This document shows positions 53,879 to 63,191 of a DNA stretch of 64,000 nucleotides, piece after piece. Source of the DNA: UBA6168 sp965222975 (GTDB taxonomy: Bacteria > Bacteroidota > Bacteroidia > Chitinophagales > Saprospiraceae). Under the pieces are notes generated by a model. That model did not search any database. It was not told the origin of the DNA and saw nothing but the letters and a program-made list of their open reading frames with translations. The stretch is taken from positions 1-64,000 of the forward strand of contig CBDCVJ010000077.1 in the NCBI GenBank assembly GCA_965222975.1, in the 5' to 3' direction. How positions within the stretch are numbered: position 1 is the stretch's first letter; every line of letters begins with the position of its first letter. Position numbers and translations under genes: made by a program.

Positions 53879-54868
53879 ATGAATTTTACCGACCGGATAA
53901 AGCCAACCGACAAAGGAATCACGACCTACCTCGATGATTTAAAGAACCAAAATTATCAGATTCCGACCTTCCAGCGGAACGTGGTTTGGGAAAAGGAAAA
54001 CGTAAAAAAACTCTGGGATAGCATTTACAAATTTTATCCACTGGGAAGTATCTTGGTTTGGAAGACACCGATTAAACTCCAGAACCACCGCCAAATCGGG
54101 GGACATAAAATCATTGATGACAATTTTAATAAAGCGGAATACCAGTACTTATTGGACGGGCAGCAAAGAACCACTTCGTTGTTGACTTCCTTGTATGGTG
54201 GCAAGATAGAAGGAAAGAAAGACTTTGACCCTTCCATTTATATTGATCTGACCATTGCCTGCGAAGATGAAGTGGATGATGAGAGCTATAAGCGCAGGTT
54301 TTTATACAGGGATGAAATTGACGACCGGAGCGGAACTTTTAAAAGAAATACAGGTCGAAAAAGGAAATTTGATGAAGGGCTGATTATTAAGTTAATTGAC
54401 ATCAAAGAAAAATACAATGACATTCAAAAAATTATAATAAAGCATCCTGAAATAAATTTGAATTTTGACCACCCTTATATTGAGGAACTTGGCAGAATTA
54501 AACAGGTACTTGATAATTATAGACTTTCTTTTATCGAACTAAAAGGAATAAAAGTGGCCGAAGTTTGCCAGATATTCGAACGTATTAACCAAGCAGGAAA
54601 ACCCCTCGATATTTTTGATATAGTGGTGGCAAAAACATTCCGCCCTTCTTCCAATGGCGATGCCGGTTTTTATTTAAGAGACCTGATTGAGGAATTCCGG
54701 CAAACCAACAACAGTAATTTTCTTAAAATCAGCAATTTCGATTATTTGCAGATAATCGCCATTTTGATAAGGGAAAACATGGTGGATTCGGGCATTAAGA
54801 ATATTACGCCAAGATTTTTAAACGATATTAAAACGGAACAGATCGAACACATTTGGCCATCGGCTTAA
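53879..54868 (+). CDS. DUF262 (GmrSD-like) protein, N-terminal part, cut by in-frame TAA
   Basis: 329 residues with the DUF262 ParB-like nuclease/NTPase fold of GmrS: YQIPTFQRNVVWEKENVKKL, YPLGSILVWK, and the hallmark DGQQRTTSLLTSL (about residue 93). VCQIFERINQAGKPLDIFD is the later conserved motif. GmrSD proteins are type IV restriction enzymes against modified phage DNA. The frame stops at TAA 54866-54868 within otherwise continuous family sequence; the same frame carries on to 55660. Confidence 0.75.
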   Translation: MNFTDRIKPTDKGITTYLDDLKNQNYQIPTFQRNVVWEKENVKKLWDSIYKFYPLGSILVWKTPIKLQNHRQIGGHKIIDDNFNKAEYQYLLDGQQRTTSLLTSLYGGKIEGKKDFDPSIYIDLTIACEDEVDDESYKRRFLYRDEIDDRSGTFKRNTGRKRKFDEGLIIKLIDIKEKYNDIQKIIIKHPEINLNFDHPYIEELGRIKQVLDNYRLSFIELKGIKVAEVCQIFERINQAGKPLDIFDIVVAKTFRPSSNGDAGFYLRDLIEEFRQTNNSNFLKISNFDYLQIIAILIRENMVDSGIKNITPRFLNDIKTEQIEHIWPSA

Positions 54869-55660
54869 AAAGCCATATTAAAAACCTTTGCTTTTTTTGA
54901 ACATTTCTTGAAAATAAAAGGCCCACAGCTTATTCCATACAGGTATTTTTACCTGACCATAACCAATTATTTTTTTCAAAATGAAAACCCCAATTATGAT
55001 TTCCTGAAAAAATATTTTTGGTTCAACAGCATGCATTGGTACGACATGTTGAGCAACACCACCGATATAAAAAACCATATTGCTTTTTTGAACAAAGAAA
55101 AGCGAAAAGAGGATTATACTTTCGACCGCTTTCTTATCGACCGCAACGATTTAAGAAATGCAACTTATAGTTCCAAAGGGGTTTATTCGAGGGCTATTTT
55201 AGCCTTATATGCACACAAGCAGCCCAAAGATTGGAAACACACGGACAAAGATGTGATTGTTGACAACCTATTTTTTTCGATCGATAAGCCCAATCTGCAC
55301 CACATTTTCCCAACAAATTATATCCTGCACCATCCCGGTCAAAACAAACTGAACAACAACAGTTTGATGAACATCGCTTACCTGACACAACAAACCAACC
55401 TCGGAATCAGCGACAGGCCGCCATTGGAATATATAGGCGAGTTCATCCAAAACCCCGACTTTGAAAAAGTAATAGCTTCCCATCTGCTTCCGCCGGAACT
55501 GCTCGAATGGGCAAGGATGGAAAAGATGCCCGACAATGCCCTCGACCAATTCATCGAGCGGAGAGTGGATTTGATTCTGGGGGAGTTGAAAGGTATTTTG
55601 GCAGGCGTCAAATTTGAAGTGACGGACACCAAAGAAAAAGAACCGACAACAGATGAATAA
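54869..55660 (+). pseudogene. GmrSD-like C-terminal HNH part after the in-frame TAA
   Basis: In-frame continuation (KAILKTFAFFEHFLKIKGPQ...) of the DUF262 gene. It carries the GmrD-like HNH nuclease elements: LHHIFPTNYIL with the histidines, followed by NNNSLMNIAYLTQQTN. The full protein would have about 593 residues, usual for fused GmrSD. As read, it could be expressed only by readthrough or from an internal start such as TTG at 54908. Confidence 0.7.
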
Positions 55661-55699
55661 GTAACGAAAGAAATGGGTTTTGTGCAAATCATTTTTTTT

Positions 55700-55767
55700 G
55701 TTGAGATGGTTGAGGAGGTTTAGACGGTTGAGTTCTCAACCGTCTAAACCTCCTCAACCATCTCAAC
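55700..55767. repeat. Perfect palindrome, 33-bp arms
   Basis: Arms 55700-55732 and 55735-55767 are exact complements around TT. The arm begins GTTGAGATGGTTGAGGAGG. It lies just past the GmrSD-like gene, with weaker complementarity outside (GTGCAAAT/ATTTGCAC-like). Confidence 0.9.
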
Positions 55768-55901
55768 TATATTTTTTCAAATGCACAAAATCTAAAGTGG
55801 TCGAGTATAATACAGACCCAGAAACAGTAATTGATGCTTGCAATGTTTTTAGTTATTTTATGCAGGTTTAAGGCTTTGGAAGCTACAGTAAACTAAGATT
55901 T

Positions 55902-58900
55902 TCACTCCTTCACAAAATACATATCAATCTCTCCTTGGTGCTTCGCTTTGATTTTGCCGCGGTAATTAAAGGTAAAATGGTCTTTCACCAATTCATGCGT
56001 GGTCTTAGAAATATTGACTTTGCCAACTTTGCCATTGGATTGCAAACGCTCTGAAATATTGACTGTGTCCCCCCAAATGTCGTAGGCAAATTTTTTAATG
56101 CCCACGATGCCGCCGACTACTGGACCGGAATGGATGCCAATGCGGGCCTCAAAGCAGGGGCGCCCCTCCGCCTTGCGCTCTTTCGCCAATTGGCAAAGGA
56201 ACTTCTGTATTTTCAAGGCTGCTTGCACTACCCGGACGGCAGCGTCGCTTTTGTCATCGTGGTGCAGGCCACCACCGCAGAGGTATGCATCGCCGACAGT
56301 TTTTATTTTTTCCAAATCAAACTCTTCGATGATTTCGTCAAATGCCCGGAAGCAGTGGTCTATTTCTGCCACCAGTTCTTCGGGGTCGAGGGTGCGGGCG
56401 ATGAAGGAAAAGCCTTTGAAATCAGTGAACATGACCGTTACATTGTCGTGACGTCTGGCTTTGGCTGCGCCGTACTGCTTGAGTTCTTCGGCAGCGTCGG
56501 CAGGGAGGATGTTCAACAAGAGTTCATCGCTTTTTGCTTTTTCTGTTTCCAGTTCCTGGGTACGTTTTTGGACGAGGGATTCAAGCTCTTGTTCGTGCCG
56601 TCTGGCCAAGTACAACCGATAGCGCATGACACCATATACTAAAAGGACGGTCAGGCCCAATGCCAGAATCTTAAACCAATTGGTTTTGTAAAAAGCTTGT
56701 GCGATGGTCACCGGGATGGCCAGTTCGTTTTTGACCCAATCACCTTTTCCATGTGAAGCTCTGGCCCGGAAAGTGTATTTACCAGGAGGGATATTTACGA
56801 AGCGGGCAAAATTGAGGGGGGTAGGCTCCGACCACTCACTGTTGTAACCTTCAAGCAGGTAACTGTAGAGATGTGTCTTTGGGTCGGTGAAATCAGATAG
56901 GGAATACTGAAAGGTAAACGTTTCATCGAGGTAGGATAAATTGATCTTCCGGCCATTTTCGATGCCTGAAACAGTGCTGATGTCTTTGTTCCCATCAAAT
57001 CTGGAGAATTTCGAAAACAGCAAGCGGCTGTTCATTTTGGTCTGCCGTTCCCCATAGCGGGCATTTGGATAAAAAGCATTGATGCCATCAATCCCTCCAA
57101 AATACATTCTACCATCACTGGCTAAATGGAAGGAACTACGGTTGAATTCGTTGTTGGAAAGGCCGTCAGCATGGGTGAAATTAGTAAAGGTGAGTTTCGG
57201 GACATTGAACCTCGATAGGCCGTTGTCTGTACTGACCCAAAGCGCTGAATCCCCTTCGATTAAAAGGCCATTTATGAAATTGTTGGGCAGCCCGTCGTCA
57301 GTGGTATAAACCTCGGTTTTCCCAGTGGAGAGGTTTAGGCGGGCAAGGCCAGTGGCTGTGGCTGCCCAGAGCAGGCCATTGTTTTCACGGACTGCCAAGA
57401 TGCGGTTGTGCGGCAATGGCGGATCGGACGCTGTGTGGTAATGCGCCACAGTGCCACCTTTTTTTGTGATTTGAAAAATGCCGTTTTCACGCGTAGAGAT
57501 CCAGATGAAATTACTGTTTTCGGCTTGGTGCAAATAGGTAATATGTTCAAAATCAGCATTTTCGAATTTCCCTGTCGGATCTTTGAAATCAGTGAGTGTA
57601 CCTGTGTCAGGATCATATATGACGATTTTGCGCTGGCAGCCGAACCATATTTCTCCATCTGTATCTTTCACGACAACTCCCTCAGCACCTGTCAGTCCTG
57701 AGGCTATAGTGTCCATATTTAGTGACCGTAAATTGATGCGGAGTCCTTCCCCTGTATAAAGATGCCCCTTATCGTATAGGATGCCATAGGGTGTGCCAAG
57801 TTGTTTTGAAAACAGCGGTACCAAAGAACCGTTCTTGGGATTGAGAACATGGATGGAATTGTAGTAGGCAAAATAGATATTTCCCAGTTCATCCTCTGTT
57901 ATTCCCCGCATGCTGCAAATGCCATCCCGACAGCAATCGTTCCCATCGGACATATACCGCTCAAACAGGTCGTTTTCAACCAGTCTGATAAGGTCAAACG
58001 GTGTGGTGATCCAAATAACGCCTGTGTTGTCTTCATAAATCTGGCGAGGAGCCTCAGCATAGGGCAAGGCCTGTTTCAAGAAATAACTGCGGTCTTCAGT
58101 TCGGTTTGAAATGGAGTTGTAGTGCAACAAAGAAACCCCTGGTTGGAAGCTGCTACATGGCGATTCCTCATTGGTGCCAATTTGGGTACTTACCAACCCT
58201 CCAATCCAAATATCACCATTATTTGCAACGAGCATTGCAGAGGGGTGGAAATGTTCAATTGTGTAATCGCTGATTGGGTGTCTGGAAAAGGAGGTGGCTT
58301 TGGCTGAAAGGTAGTAAAGTTGGCCATGATCGAGCAGTGCCCATAAAGTTCCCTTTTTATCTGCTTGCAGTTGGATGACCTTGGAGTAGGTTTTGTCCTT
58401 TGCTGGTGCGGGAAACTCATACTGCCCTACTTGTTTGCCATCCAAATCGAACGTCCATAATTCATTTTCAAACGCAGCCACATATAAGAGTCCGTTGATG
58501 CTTAAAATAGGCCGTCCGGAATATTTGCCCGGCAATAAGGCAACATCTTGCAGGACACCTGCTTCATCGGTACATTGGAGCCAATTGCTGGAATCCCGCA
58601 CATCATATTTGGTCGTCCAAATCCTCCCCATACCATCTTGGCAAATACCGTCTATCCACGTTGTATGGGCATCCCCCCTGAACCAGGAAGTGGTGTCAAC
58701 AGTACCTTCCTTAGGGTTCACTTTTACTAAGACATCTCCCCGAGAAAACCAAATTTGATCGTCCTTGCCAGTTAGCAGATCATATTGGAGGCTTTTGGGG
58801 AGGTAATTTTTTTCATCGCCGGCATACCAATGGATGAAGTTGTGGCCATCGTATCGGTCGAGGCCATTTTTTGTCAGCACCCATAAAAATCCATCGTTGC

Positions 58901-59042
58901 ATTGTTGTACTTTAAACACATCCCGTTGGGAGAGGCCATCTTCAATGCCAAAATTTCGTAGCCGTAATACATCGTTCTGGGCAGGCAACCAATTGGCAAC
59001 GGTGGCAAAAAGAAAAAAGGCAATATTTATTTTAAAACTCAA
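55902..59042 (-). CDS. Propeller receptor adenylate/guanylate cyclase
   Basis: 1046 residues. Signal peptide (1-22), Reg_prop propeller repeats (about 25-690), Y_Y_Y domain (about 705-770), one membrane helix (about 785-805), coiled coil and a class III nucleotide cyclase domain (about 860-1040). Catalytic elements are present: metal Asp in VMFTDFKGFS, KTVGDAYLCGGG with the adenine-selecting Lys and second metal Asp, and YDIWGDTVNISERLQ. This is the receptor half of a hybrid two-component regulator with a cyclase in place of the kinase. No ATG is available; TTG at 59042 precedes the signal peptide. The Crp/Fnr gene at 61 kb could respond to its product (inference). Confidence 0.92.
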   Translation of the reverse strand: MSFKINIAFFLFATVANWLPAQNDVLRLRNFGIEDGLSQRDVFKVQQCNDGFLWVLTKNGLDRYDGHNFIHWYAGDEKNYLPKSLQYDLLTGKDDQIWFSRGDVLVKVNPKEGTVDTTSWFRGDAHTTWIDGICQDGMGRIWTTKYDVRDSSNWLQCTDEAGVLQDVALLPGKYSGRPILSINGLLYVAAFENELWTFDLDGKQVGQYEFPAPAKDKTYSKVIQLQADKKGTLWALLDHGQLYYLSAKATSFSRHPISDYTIEHFHPSAMLVANNGDIWIGGLVSTQIGTNEESPCSSFQPGVSLLHYNSISNRTEDRSYFLKQALPYAEAPRQIYEDNTGVIWITTPFDLIRLVENDLFERYMSDGNDCCRDGICSMRGITEDELGNIYFAYYNSIHVLNPKNGSLVPLFSKQLGTPYGILYDKGHLYTGEGLRINLRSLNMDTIASGLTGAEGVVVKDTDGEIWFGCQRKIVIYDPDTGTLTDFKDPTGKFENADFEHITYLHQAENSNFIWISTRENGIFQITKKGGTVAHYHTASDPPLPHNRILAVRENNGLLWAATATGLARLNLSTGKTEVYTTDDGLPNNFINGLLIEGDSALWVSTDNGLSRFNVPKLTFTNFTHADGLSNNEFNRSSFHLASDGRMYFGGIDGINAFYPNARYGERQTKMNSRLLFSKFSRFDGNKDISTVSGIENGRKINLSYLDETFTFQYSLSDFTDPKTHLYSYLLEGYNSEWSEPTPLNFARFVNIPPGKYTFRARASHGKGDWVKNELAIPVTIAQAFYKTNWFKILALGLTVLLVYGVMRYRLYLARRHEQELESLVQKRTQELETEKAKSDELLLNILPADAAEELKQYGAAKARRHDNVTVMFTDFKGFSFIARTLDPEELVAEIDHCFRAFDEIIEEFDLEKIKTVGDAYLCGGGLHHDDKSDAAVRVVQAALKIQKFLCQLAKERKAEGRPCFEARIGIHSGPVVGGIVGIKKFAYDIWGDTVNISERLQSNGKVGKVNISKTTHELVKDHFTFNYRGKIKAKHQGEIDMYFVKE

Positions 59043-59338
59043 GGGACTCGAATGGTGTTTACGAAGGCTGTGTTTTGTCGCTCGTGTTTTCAGGTACCGA
59101 TGACCATTTTTTCTATTGGCCCCAAAGCTAGAGCGGCTATTTGTAAATGGGCGGCAAAATACAAAAATAGATGGGAAGCCAATGAAAGGCTGGATAGGGA
59201 TGATGGAGAATGCTTAACTTTGCCGCCCAATTTCAAATAGGTCGATTTATGGCACAATCCAGGGAAGTTTTACTATTCTTTTTTATGTGGCAAGCCTGGA
59301 TATTTCGAATCACTGACCTCTAATCACTAACCACTAAA

Positions 59339-60469
59339 TTGAAGAACATAATCCGCAACATACTCCAATTTCTGCTTTTTCTTAGTATTGGTATTATCAT
59401 CCTGTTTCTAGTTTACCGTTCTCAGAAAGAGGCCTACAAAGATGACTGCTGCATCAAAAATATACCGGAGTGGGAATTGGTAGAAACCAAGGCAGAAAAA
59501 GATGCCTTATTGGCTGAATGCCGTGCTTCCGATTTGGCGGAAACAACCTGCATTCCCCTTTTGGAAAAATTGATAAGCGATTTTGGAAAAGTAAAATATG
59601 GTTGGATCGCATTGGTGCTGGTAGCATTTGTCATCAGCAATATTAGCCGTACCTATAAATGGAAAATGTTGTTGCAGCCAATGGGCTACACCCCTCGCTT
59701 CATCAATGGTTTCCTTTCCATCTTAGTGAGTTATTTTGCCAACCTTGGCCTGCCCCGGATGGGCGAGGTGGTAAGGGCTGGTGTCTTATCAAAATATGAA
59801 AAGCTGCCGGTGGAAAAGGTTATGGGTACCATCGTTGTGGATAGGGTAGTGGATGTGCTTTGCCTCGGTTTGGCATTTGGCTTTGCCTTGCTTTTTGAGT
59901 CAGAAAAAATATTGGGATTTTTAGCGGAAAATAAAAAGGGGGAAGTGGAAGCAGCAGCTGGATTCCCATGGAAAGTGGCCATCCTGTCAATTATACTGAC
60001 TGGAGCAATTTTGATATATATCCTCCGTAAACGTTTGACCGGGACTGCGTTCTATAGAAAAGTAAGAAGCATTTTTCAAGGTTTTTGGGAGGGGATCCAA
60101 ACGGTAAGGCAATTGGAGAAACCTTGGTTGTTCGTCTTTCATAGTCTGACCATATGGGTGATGTTCTTTGTGATGACTTGGTTGGGGTTCAAGGCATTTG
60201 GGCCCACTGAACACCTTGACCTCCGGGCGGCCCTGTTGGTGTTTGTGTTTGGTACATTGGGCATGGTCATTCCATCGCCAGGTGGCATGGGAACGTTTCA
60301 TTTTTTGGTTATTACTGCCCTTACTTTGTTTTATGGCATAAAAGGGGATGATGCTTTTTCCATAGCGAATATCATTTTCTTTTGTGTGCAGATCGGTTTC
60401 AACTCCTTGCTGGGTATCATTGCACTTGTTTTATTGCCCATCATCAATAGGCAACCCAAACCTACGTAA
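59339..60469 (+). CDS. Flippase-like LPG synthase-TM family protein
   Basis: 376 residues, about eight membrane helices, of the lysylphosphatidylglycerol synthase TM/UPF0104 family. Typical segments are NLGLPRMGEVVRAGVLSKYEKL, VVDRVVDVLCLG and PSPGGMGTFHFL. A periplasmic insert (about 25-80) has four cysteines (DDCC, ECRAS, TTC). Such proteins are implicated in lipid or polyprenol flipping. TTG start at 59339. The stop overlaps the next gene's ATG (TAATG), so they are coupled. Confidence 0.85.
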   Translation: MKNIIRNILQFLLFLSIGIIILFLVYRSQKEAYKDDCCIKNIPEWELVETKAEKDALLAECRASDLAETTCIPLLEKLISDFGKVKYGWIALVLVAFVISNISRTYKWKMLLQPMGYTPRFINGFLSILVSYFANLGLPRMGEVVRAGVLSKYEKLPVEKVMGTIVVDRVVDVLCLGLAFGFALLFESEKILGFLAENKKGEVEAAAGFPWKVAILSIILTGAILIYILRKRLTGTAFYRKVRSIFQGFWEGIQTVRQLEKPWLFVFHSLTIWVMFFVMTWLGFKAFGPTEHLDLRAALLVFVFGTLGMVIPSPGGMGTFHFLVITALTLFYGIKGDDAFSIANIIFFCVQIGFNSLLGIIALVLLPIINRQPKPT

Positions 60470-60957
60470 TGATTTTTCAACAAATACAATCAAAGATAAA
60501 AACTTGGCCACAAGCCAAAAGTGCAGTAACCCAATGGAGGCTGGCCGGGGAAAAGGTTGTATTCACCAACGGTTGTTTCGACTTGTTACATTATGGTCAT
60601 GTACACTATCTGGTTCAGGCCAAGGGTTTGGGCGACCGCCTTATTATTGGTGTCAATTCCGATCTTTCCATATCCCGTTTAAAAGGGCCCCATCGTCCTA
60701 TAAAAGATGAACAGACTCGCTTGCACATATTGGCAGCTTTTAGCTTTGTCGACGCGGTAGTTTTATTTGAAAATGATACGCCTTACAATTTGATCAAAAC
60801 CTTAATGCCTGAAGTGTTGGCGAAAGGAGGGGATTGGAAGCCTGACCAGATCGTCGGTGCTGACTTGGTCGTCGCCAATGGAGGAGAGATTCACAGCTTG
60901 CCTTTTATTGAAGGCTTTTCCACTACCAATTATGAAAGGAAAATAAAAGGGAGTTAG
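60469..60957 (+). CDS. rfaE2: D-glycero-beta-D-manno-heptose 1-phosphate adenylyltransferase
   Basis: 162 residues, the stand-alone adenylyltransferase domain of HldE. Nucleotidyltransferase motif VVFTNGCFDLLHYGHVHYL, IIGVNSDLSISRLKGPHRPI and the late GFSTTNYERKI. It makes ADP-heptose for LPS core, or a related activated sugar. Coupled to the flippase-like gene by a one-base overlap. Confidence 0.9.
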   Translation: MIFQQIQSKIKTWPQAKSAVTQWRLAGEKVVFTNGCFDLLHYGHVHYLVQAKGLGDRLIIGVNSDLSISRLKGPHRPIKDEQTRLHILAAFSFVDAVVLFENDTPYNLIKTLMPEVLAKGGDWKPDQIVGADLVVANGGEIHSLPFIEGFSTTNYERKIKGS

Positions 60958-60989
60958 GGAAAATGAAGGTTTAGTTGTATATGACTTTT

Positions 60990-61694
60990 TCAAGTTGAAG
61001 GCACCGCCTTAGCTTCTGTGGCAAGCGCATCCAGATCCCTGACCAGAAGGCGTCTTCGGTTATAGGTCAGAATATTTTTATTTTCCAGTTCATTAAGCAC
61101 GGTGGTTACAGTTTGCCGAGAGGTTGCTGTCAAGTTGGCGATTTCCTGATGGGTGAGAAACTTGCGGACAACCCATTCATAGCCAACCCGCTGGCCTTTT
61201 TTTTCGCAAAGTTCCTTTAGGTATTCCACTACCCTTGTGCGGGAATCTTTAAAAACAAGGGACTCCAATCGTTTTTCCATTTCGAGCATCCTATTACCCA
61301 TTATTTTCATAAAGAACAGGTTGAGTGGGCCATGCTCACGCATTAGCCCTTGTATCTGTGCTACAGAAAGTACACAAGCAGTAGTGTTTTCCATGGCTAT
61401 GGCAAAATTCCTGCGCTGCTCTTCACCTGCCAAGGGTAGTTCACCGAAAACTTCGCCGTTACCAATGATAGCTTTGGTTATCTCTTTACCGGTTTCACTA
61501 TAAGAACCAATTTTTACTCTTCCATCCATAATGAAAAAGACCTTGTCAGCGTATTCACCTGGCAAATAAATGTATTCACCTTTCCGGAAAGTTTTGTGTT
61601 CCAAACTGTCTCTGTTGGCTCCCATTTTACTGGGGCAGAGAATTTCGGTCATGTCCACATTTTCCAGGTACCAATATGCTTGTTGTTGATTCAT
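60990..61694 (-). CDS. Crp/Fnr family transcriptional regulator
   Basis: 234 residues: a cyclic-nucleotide-binding domain (about 20-140, with RKGEYIYLPGEYADKVFFI and GEVFGELPLAGEEQRRN) and a winged HTH (about 155-225, LTHQEIANLTATSRQTVTTVLNEL). The phosphate-binding cassette differs from canonical Crp (no clear ARG after GEL), so the ligand may not be cAMP. Convergent with rfaE2 and not in an operon. Confidence 0.92.
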   Translation of the reverse strand: MNQQQAYWYLENVDMTEILCPSKMGANRDSLEHKTFRKGEYIYLPGEYADKVFFIMDGRVKIGSYSETGKEITKAIIGNGEVFGELPLAGEEQRRNFAIAMENTTACVLSVAQIQGLMREHGPLNLFFMKIMGNRMLEMEKRLESLVFKDSRTRVVEYLKELCEKKGQRVGYEWVVRKFLTHQEIANLTATSRQTVTTVLNELENKNILTYNRRRLLVRDLDALATEAKAVPST

Positions 61695-62032
61695 AAAATT
61701 TTCAAGTTGTATCCTATATGAAATTCGGCAGTTAGTTGCGAATGCTTAATATCAAAGCCTATACTAACAAAATCCTGATTTGCATGGAAACGCTAAGATA
61801 ACTCCTAAGGTTTTTTACAAAACAGAGCAGGAGATGTAAAGTGTCTTTGTAAGAACAAAAACGTATGTTGGCAAAGCTGTTAAGCAGACCCTTTTCCCAA
61901 CTCGGCATATAAAAATTCCGGGTCGGTAAAAGCAAAACTAATTTTTTTAAAATTAGTTGTGAAAAATGGTTTTAAAAAACTAAATTTGTCCCTAAAGCGT
62001 TTTTGACAAATAAAAATAAAAAATTATCGCCT
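61695..62032. other. Divergent intergenic region
   Basis: 340 bp between the Crp/Fnr gene and a small plus-strand gene. It holds the likely promoter at 61956-61988; otherwise nothing recognised. Confidence 0.4.
61956..61988 (+). promoter_or_regulatory. Bacteroidota-type promoter
   Basis: A -33-like GTTG (61956-61959), 21 bases, then TAAATTTG (61981-61988), an exact match to the TAnnTTTG -7 box. It precedes the small gene at 62033 by 45 bp. Confidence 0.45.
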
Positions 62033-62275
62033 ATGTCGAAACAAACTCAAGCGACAGAAACATCCATCCTACAAAGGTTTCTAAACGCTAAATCCGCCCT
62101 TACTGAAACGATTCAAAAAATTCTCGACCTTAACAAATCCCTCCGCATAACACAAAAAGCACCCGAAAACCAAGCCATCAAACAAGAATTGAAGCTGCTC
62201 AACAAAGTGGCTGACCAGCAAGCCAAAATCGTTCAACTTTATGAATTGAGGTTGAAACGGGCAATCAATCAATGA
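62033..62275 (+). CDS. Small hypothetical helical protein
   Basis: 80 residues from the ATG at 62033 (MSKQTQATETSILQRFLNAK). Nearly all helical, charged, rich in Lys/Gln; no signal peptide or known domain. It is preceded by a good promoter box and followed by an inverted repeat at 62284, which support it as a real monocistronic gene. Confidence 0.5.
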   Translation: MSKQTQATETSILQRFLNAKSALTETIQKILDLNKSLRITQKAPENQAIKQELKLLNKVADQQAKIVQLYELRLKRAINQ

Positions 62276-62283
62276 TACAGTTC

Positions 62284-62347
62284 GTCAGTTCGCAGTTCGC
62301 CAGTTAGACAATCTTTTCGTTCTATAGCTGGCAAACTGATGACTGAC
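62284..62347. repeat. Imperfect inverted repeat
   Basis: GTCAGTTCGCAGTTCGCCAG (62284-62303) and CTGGCAAACTGATGACTGAC (62328-62347) pair with several mismatches around a 24-base loop, just past the stop of the small helical protein gene; possible terminator. Confidence 0.5.
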
Positions 62348-62479
62348 GATCTTTTACCCATCCACTGCAATCCCATCCTGCATCTCTTCGTTTTGGGGAC
62401 AACTTTTGCATTAGTTTAACAAACTTGTGCAAATAGCATTCGTCTGATAGGTGTATTTTCGTTTTTAATTTAATCCAAA

Positions 62480-63091
62480 ATGATGAAGAGATTCCAGTTA
62501 TTCATACTGATCATAAGCATGTTTGCCTTTCGTGCTGAAGCGCAAACTACGCTCGGCAAAACCACCCTCAATGGACAATTGGTTACATTGATGCTCGACG
62601 ATAATGGGGACACCTTATTAGTGGCAGACGACCTCATGACCGTCTCTCTAACTTCTCCCCGCACCTTTAAAAGCAGGGAGGAATATCTACGTTACCGCCG
62701 GTACCTCCGCTATGCAGCCATCGTTTATCCTTATGCCAAAGAAGCCATCATTGTTTTCCGGGAATTGGAAGCACAGACCTTAGAGATGAAAAAGGGCAAA
62801 CGGAAAAAATATGCTAAAAAGCTCCAGAAAGAATTGGACGATAAATTTGAAAAACCGTTGAAAAACCTCACCAAGACCCAAGGAAAAATTTTGGTGAAAA
62901 TGGTCGAGCGGGAACTGGATGACAATCTCCACCACCTCATTAAAACTTATCGGGGTACCCTGACTGCTGGTTACTGGAACACCCTCAGCAAATTTTGGGG
63001 TTACAACCTCAAGGAAGGATACATCGAAGGAAAAGACCCCATCCTCGACGCTGTGCTGCAAGATTTCAATATTTCCTACCGGATGAATTAA
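62480..63091 (+). CDS. DUF4294 domain protein
   Basis: 203 residues with a signal peptide (1-21, ending AEAQ). The DUF4294 core includes SREEYLRYRRYLRYAAIVYPYAKEA, TKTQGKILVKMVERE and YRGTLTAGYWNTLSKFWGYNLKEGY. Widely conserved in Bacteroidota, periplasmic, of unknown function. Confidence 0.88.
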   Translation: MMKRFQLFILIISMFAFRAEAQTTLGKTTLNGQLVTLMLDDNGDTLLVADDLMTVSLTSPRTFKSREEYLRYRRYLRYAAIVYPYAKEAIIVFRELEAQTLEMKKGKRKKYAKKLQKELDDKFEKPLKNLTKTQGKILVKMVERELDDNLHHLIKTYRGTLTAGYWNTLSKFWGYNLKEGYIEGKDPILDAVLQDFNISYRMN

Positions 63092-63102
63092 GTACGGTAT
63101 TT

Positions 63103-63180
63103 TGGATTAACGGTCTATCGGTGTAATGGTTGTTTTCAGCATACTCTAAACTGGTACACCGTAAACCAATAGGCCGTTAA
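63103..63180. repeat. Imperfect inverted repeat
   Basis: GATTAACGGTCTATCGG (from 63105) and CCAATAGGCCGTTAAACC (before 63183) pair imperfectly around a long loop. Similar in style to the repeat at 6794. It separates the DUF4294 and pterin dehydratase genes. Confidence 0.5.
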
Positions 63181-63191
63181 ACCATCAACCT

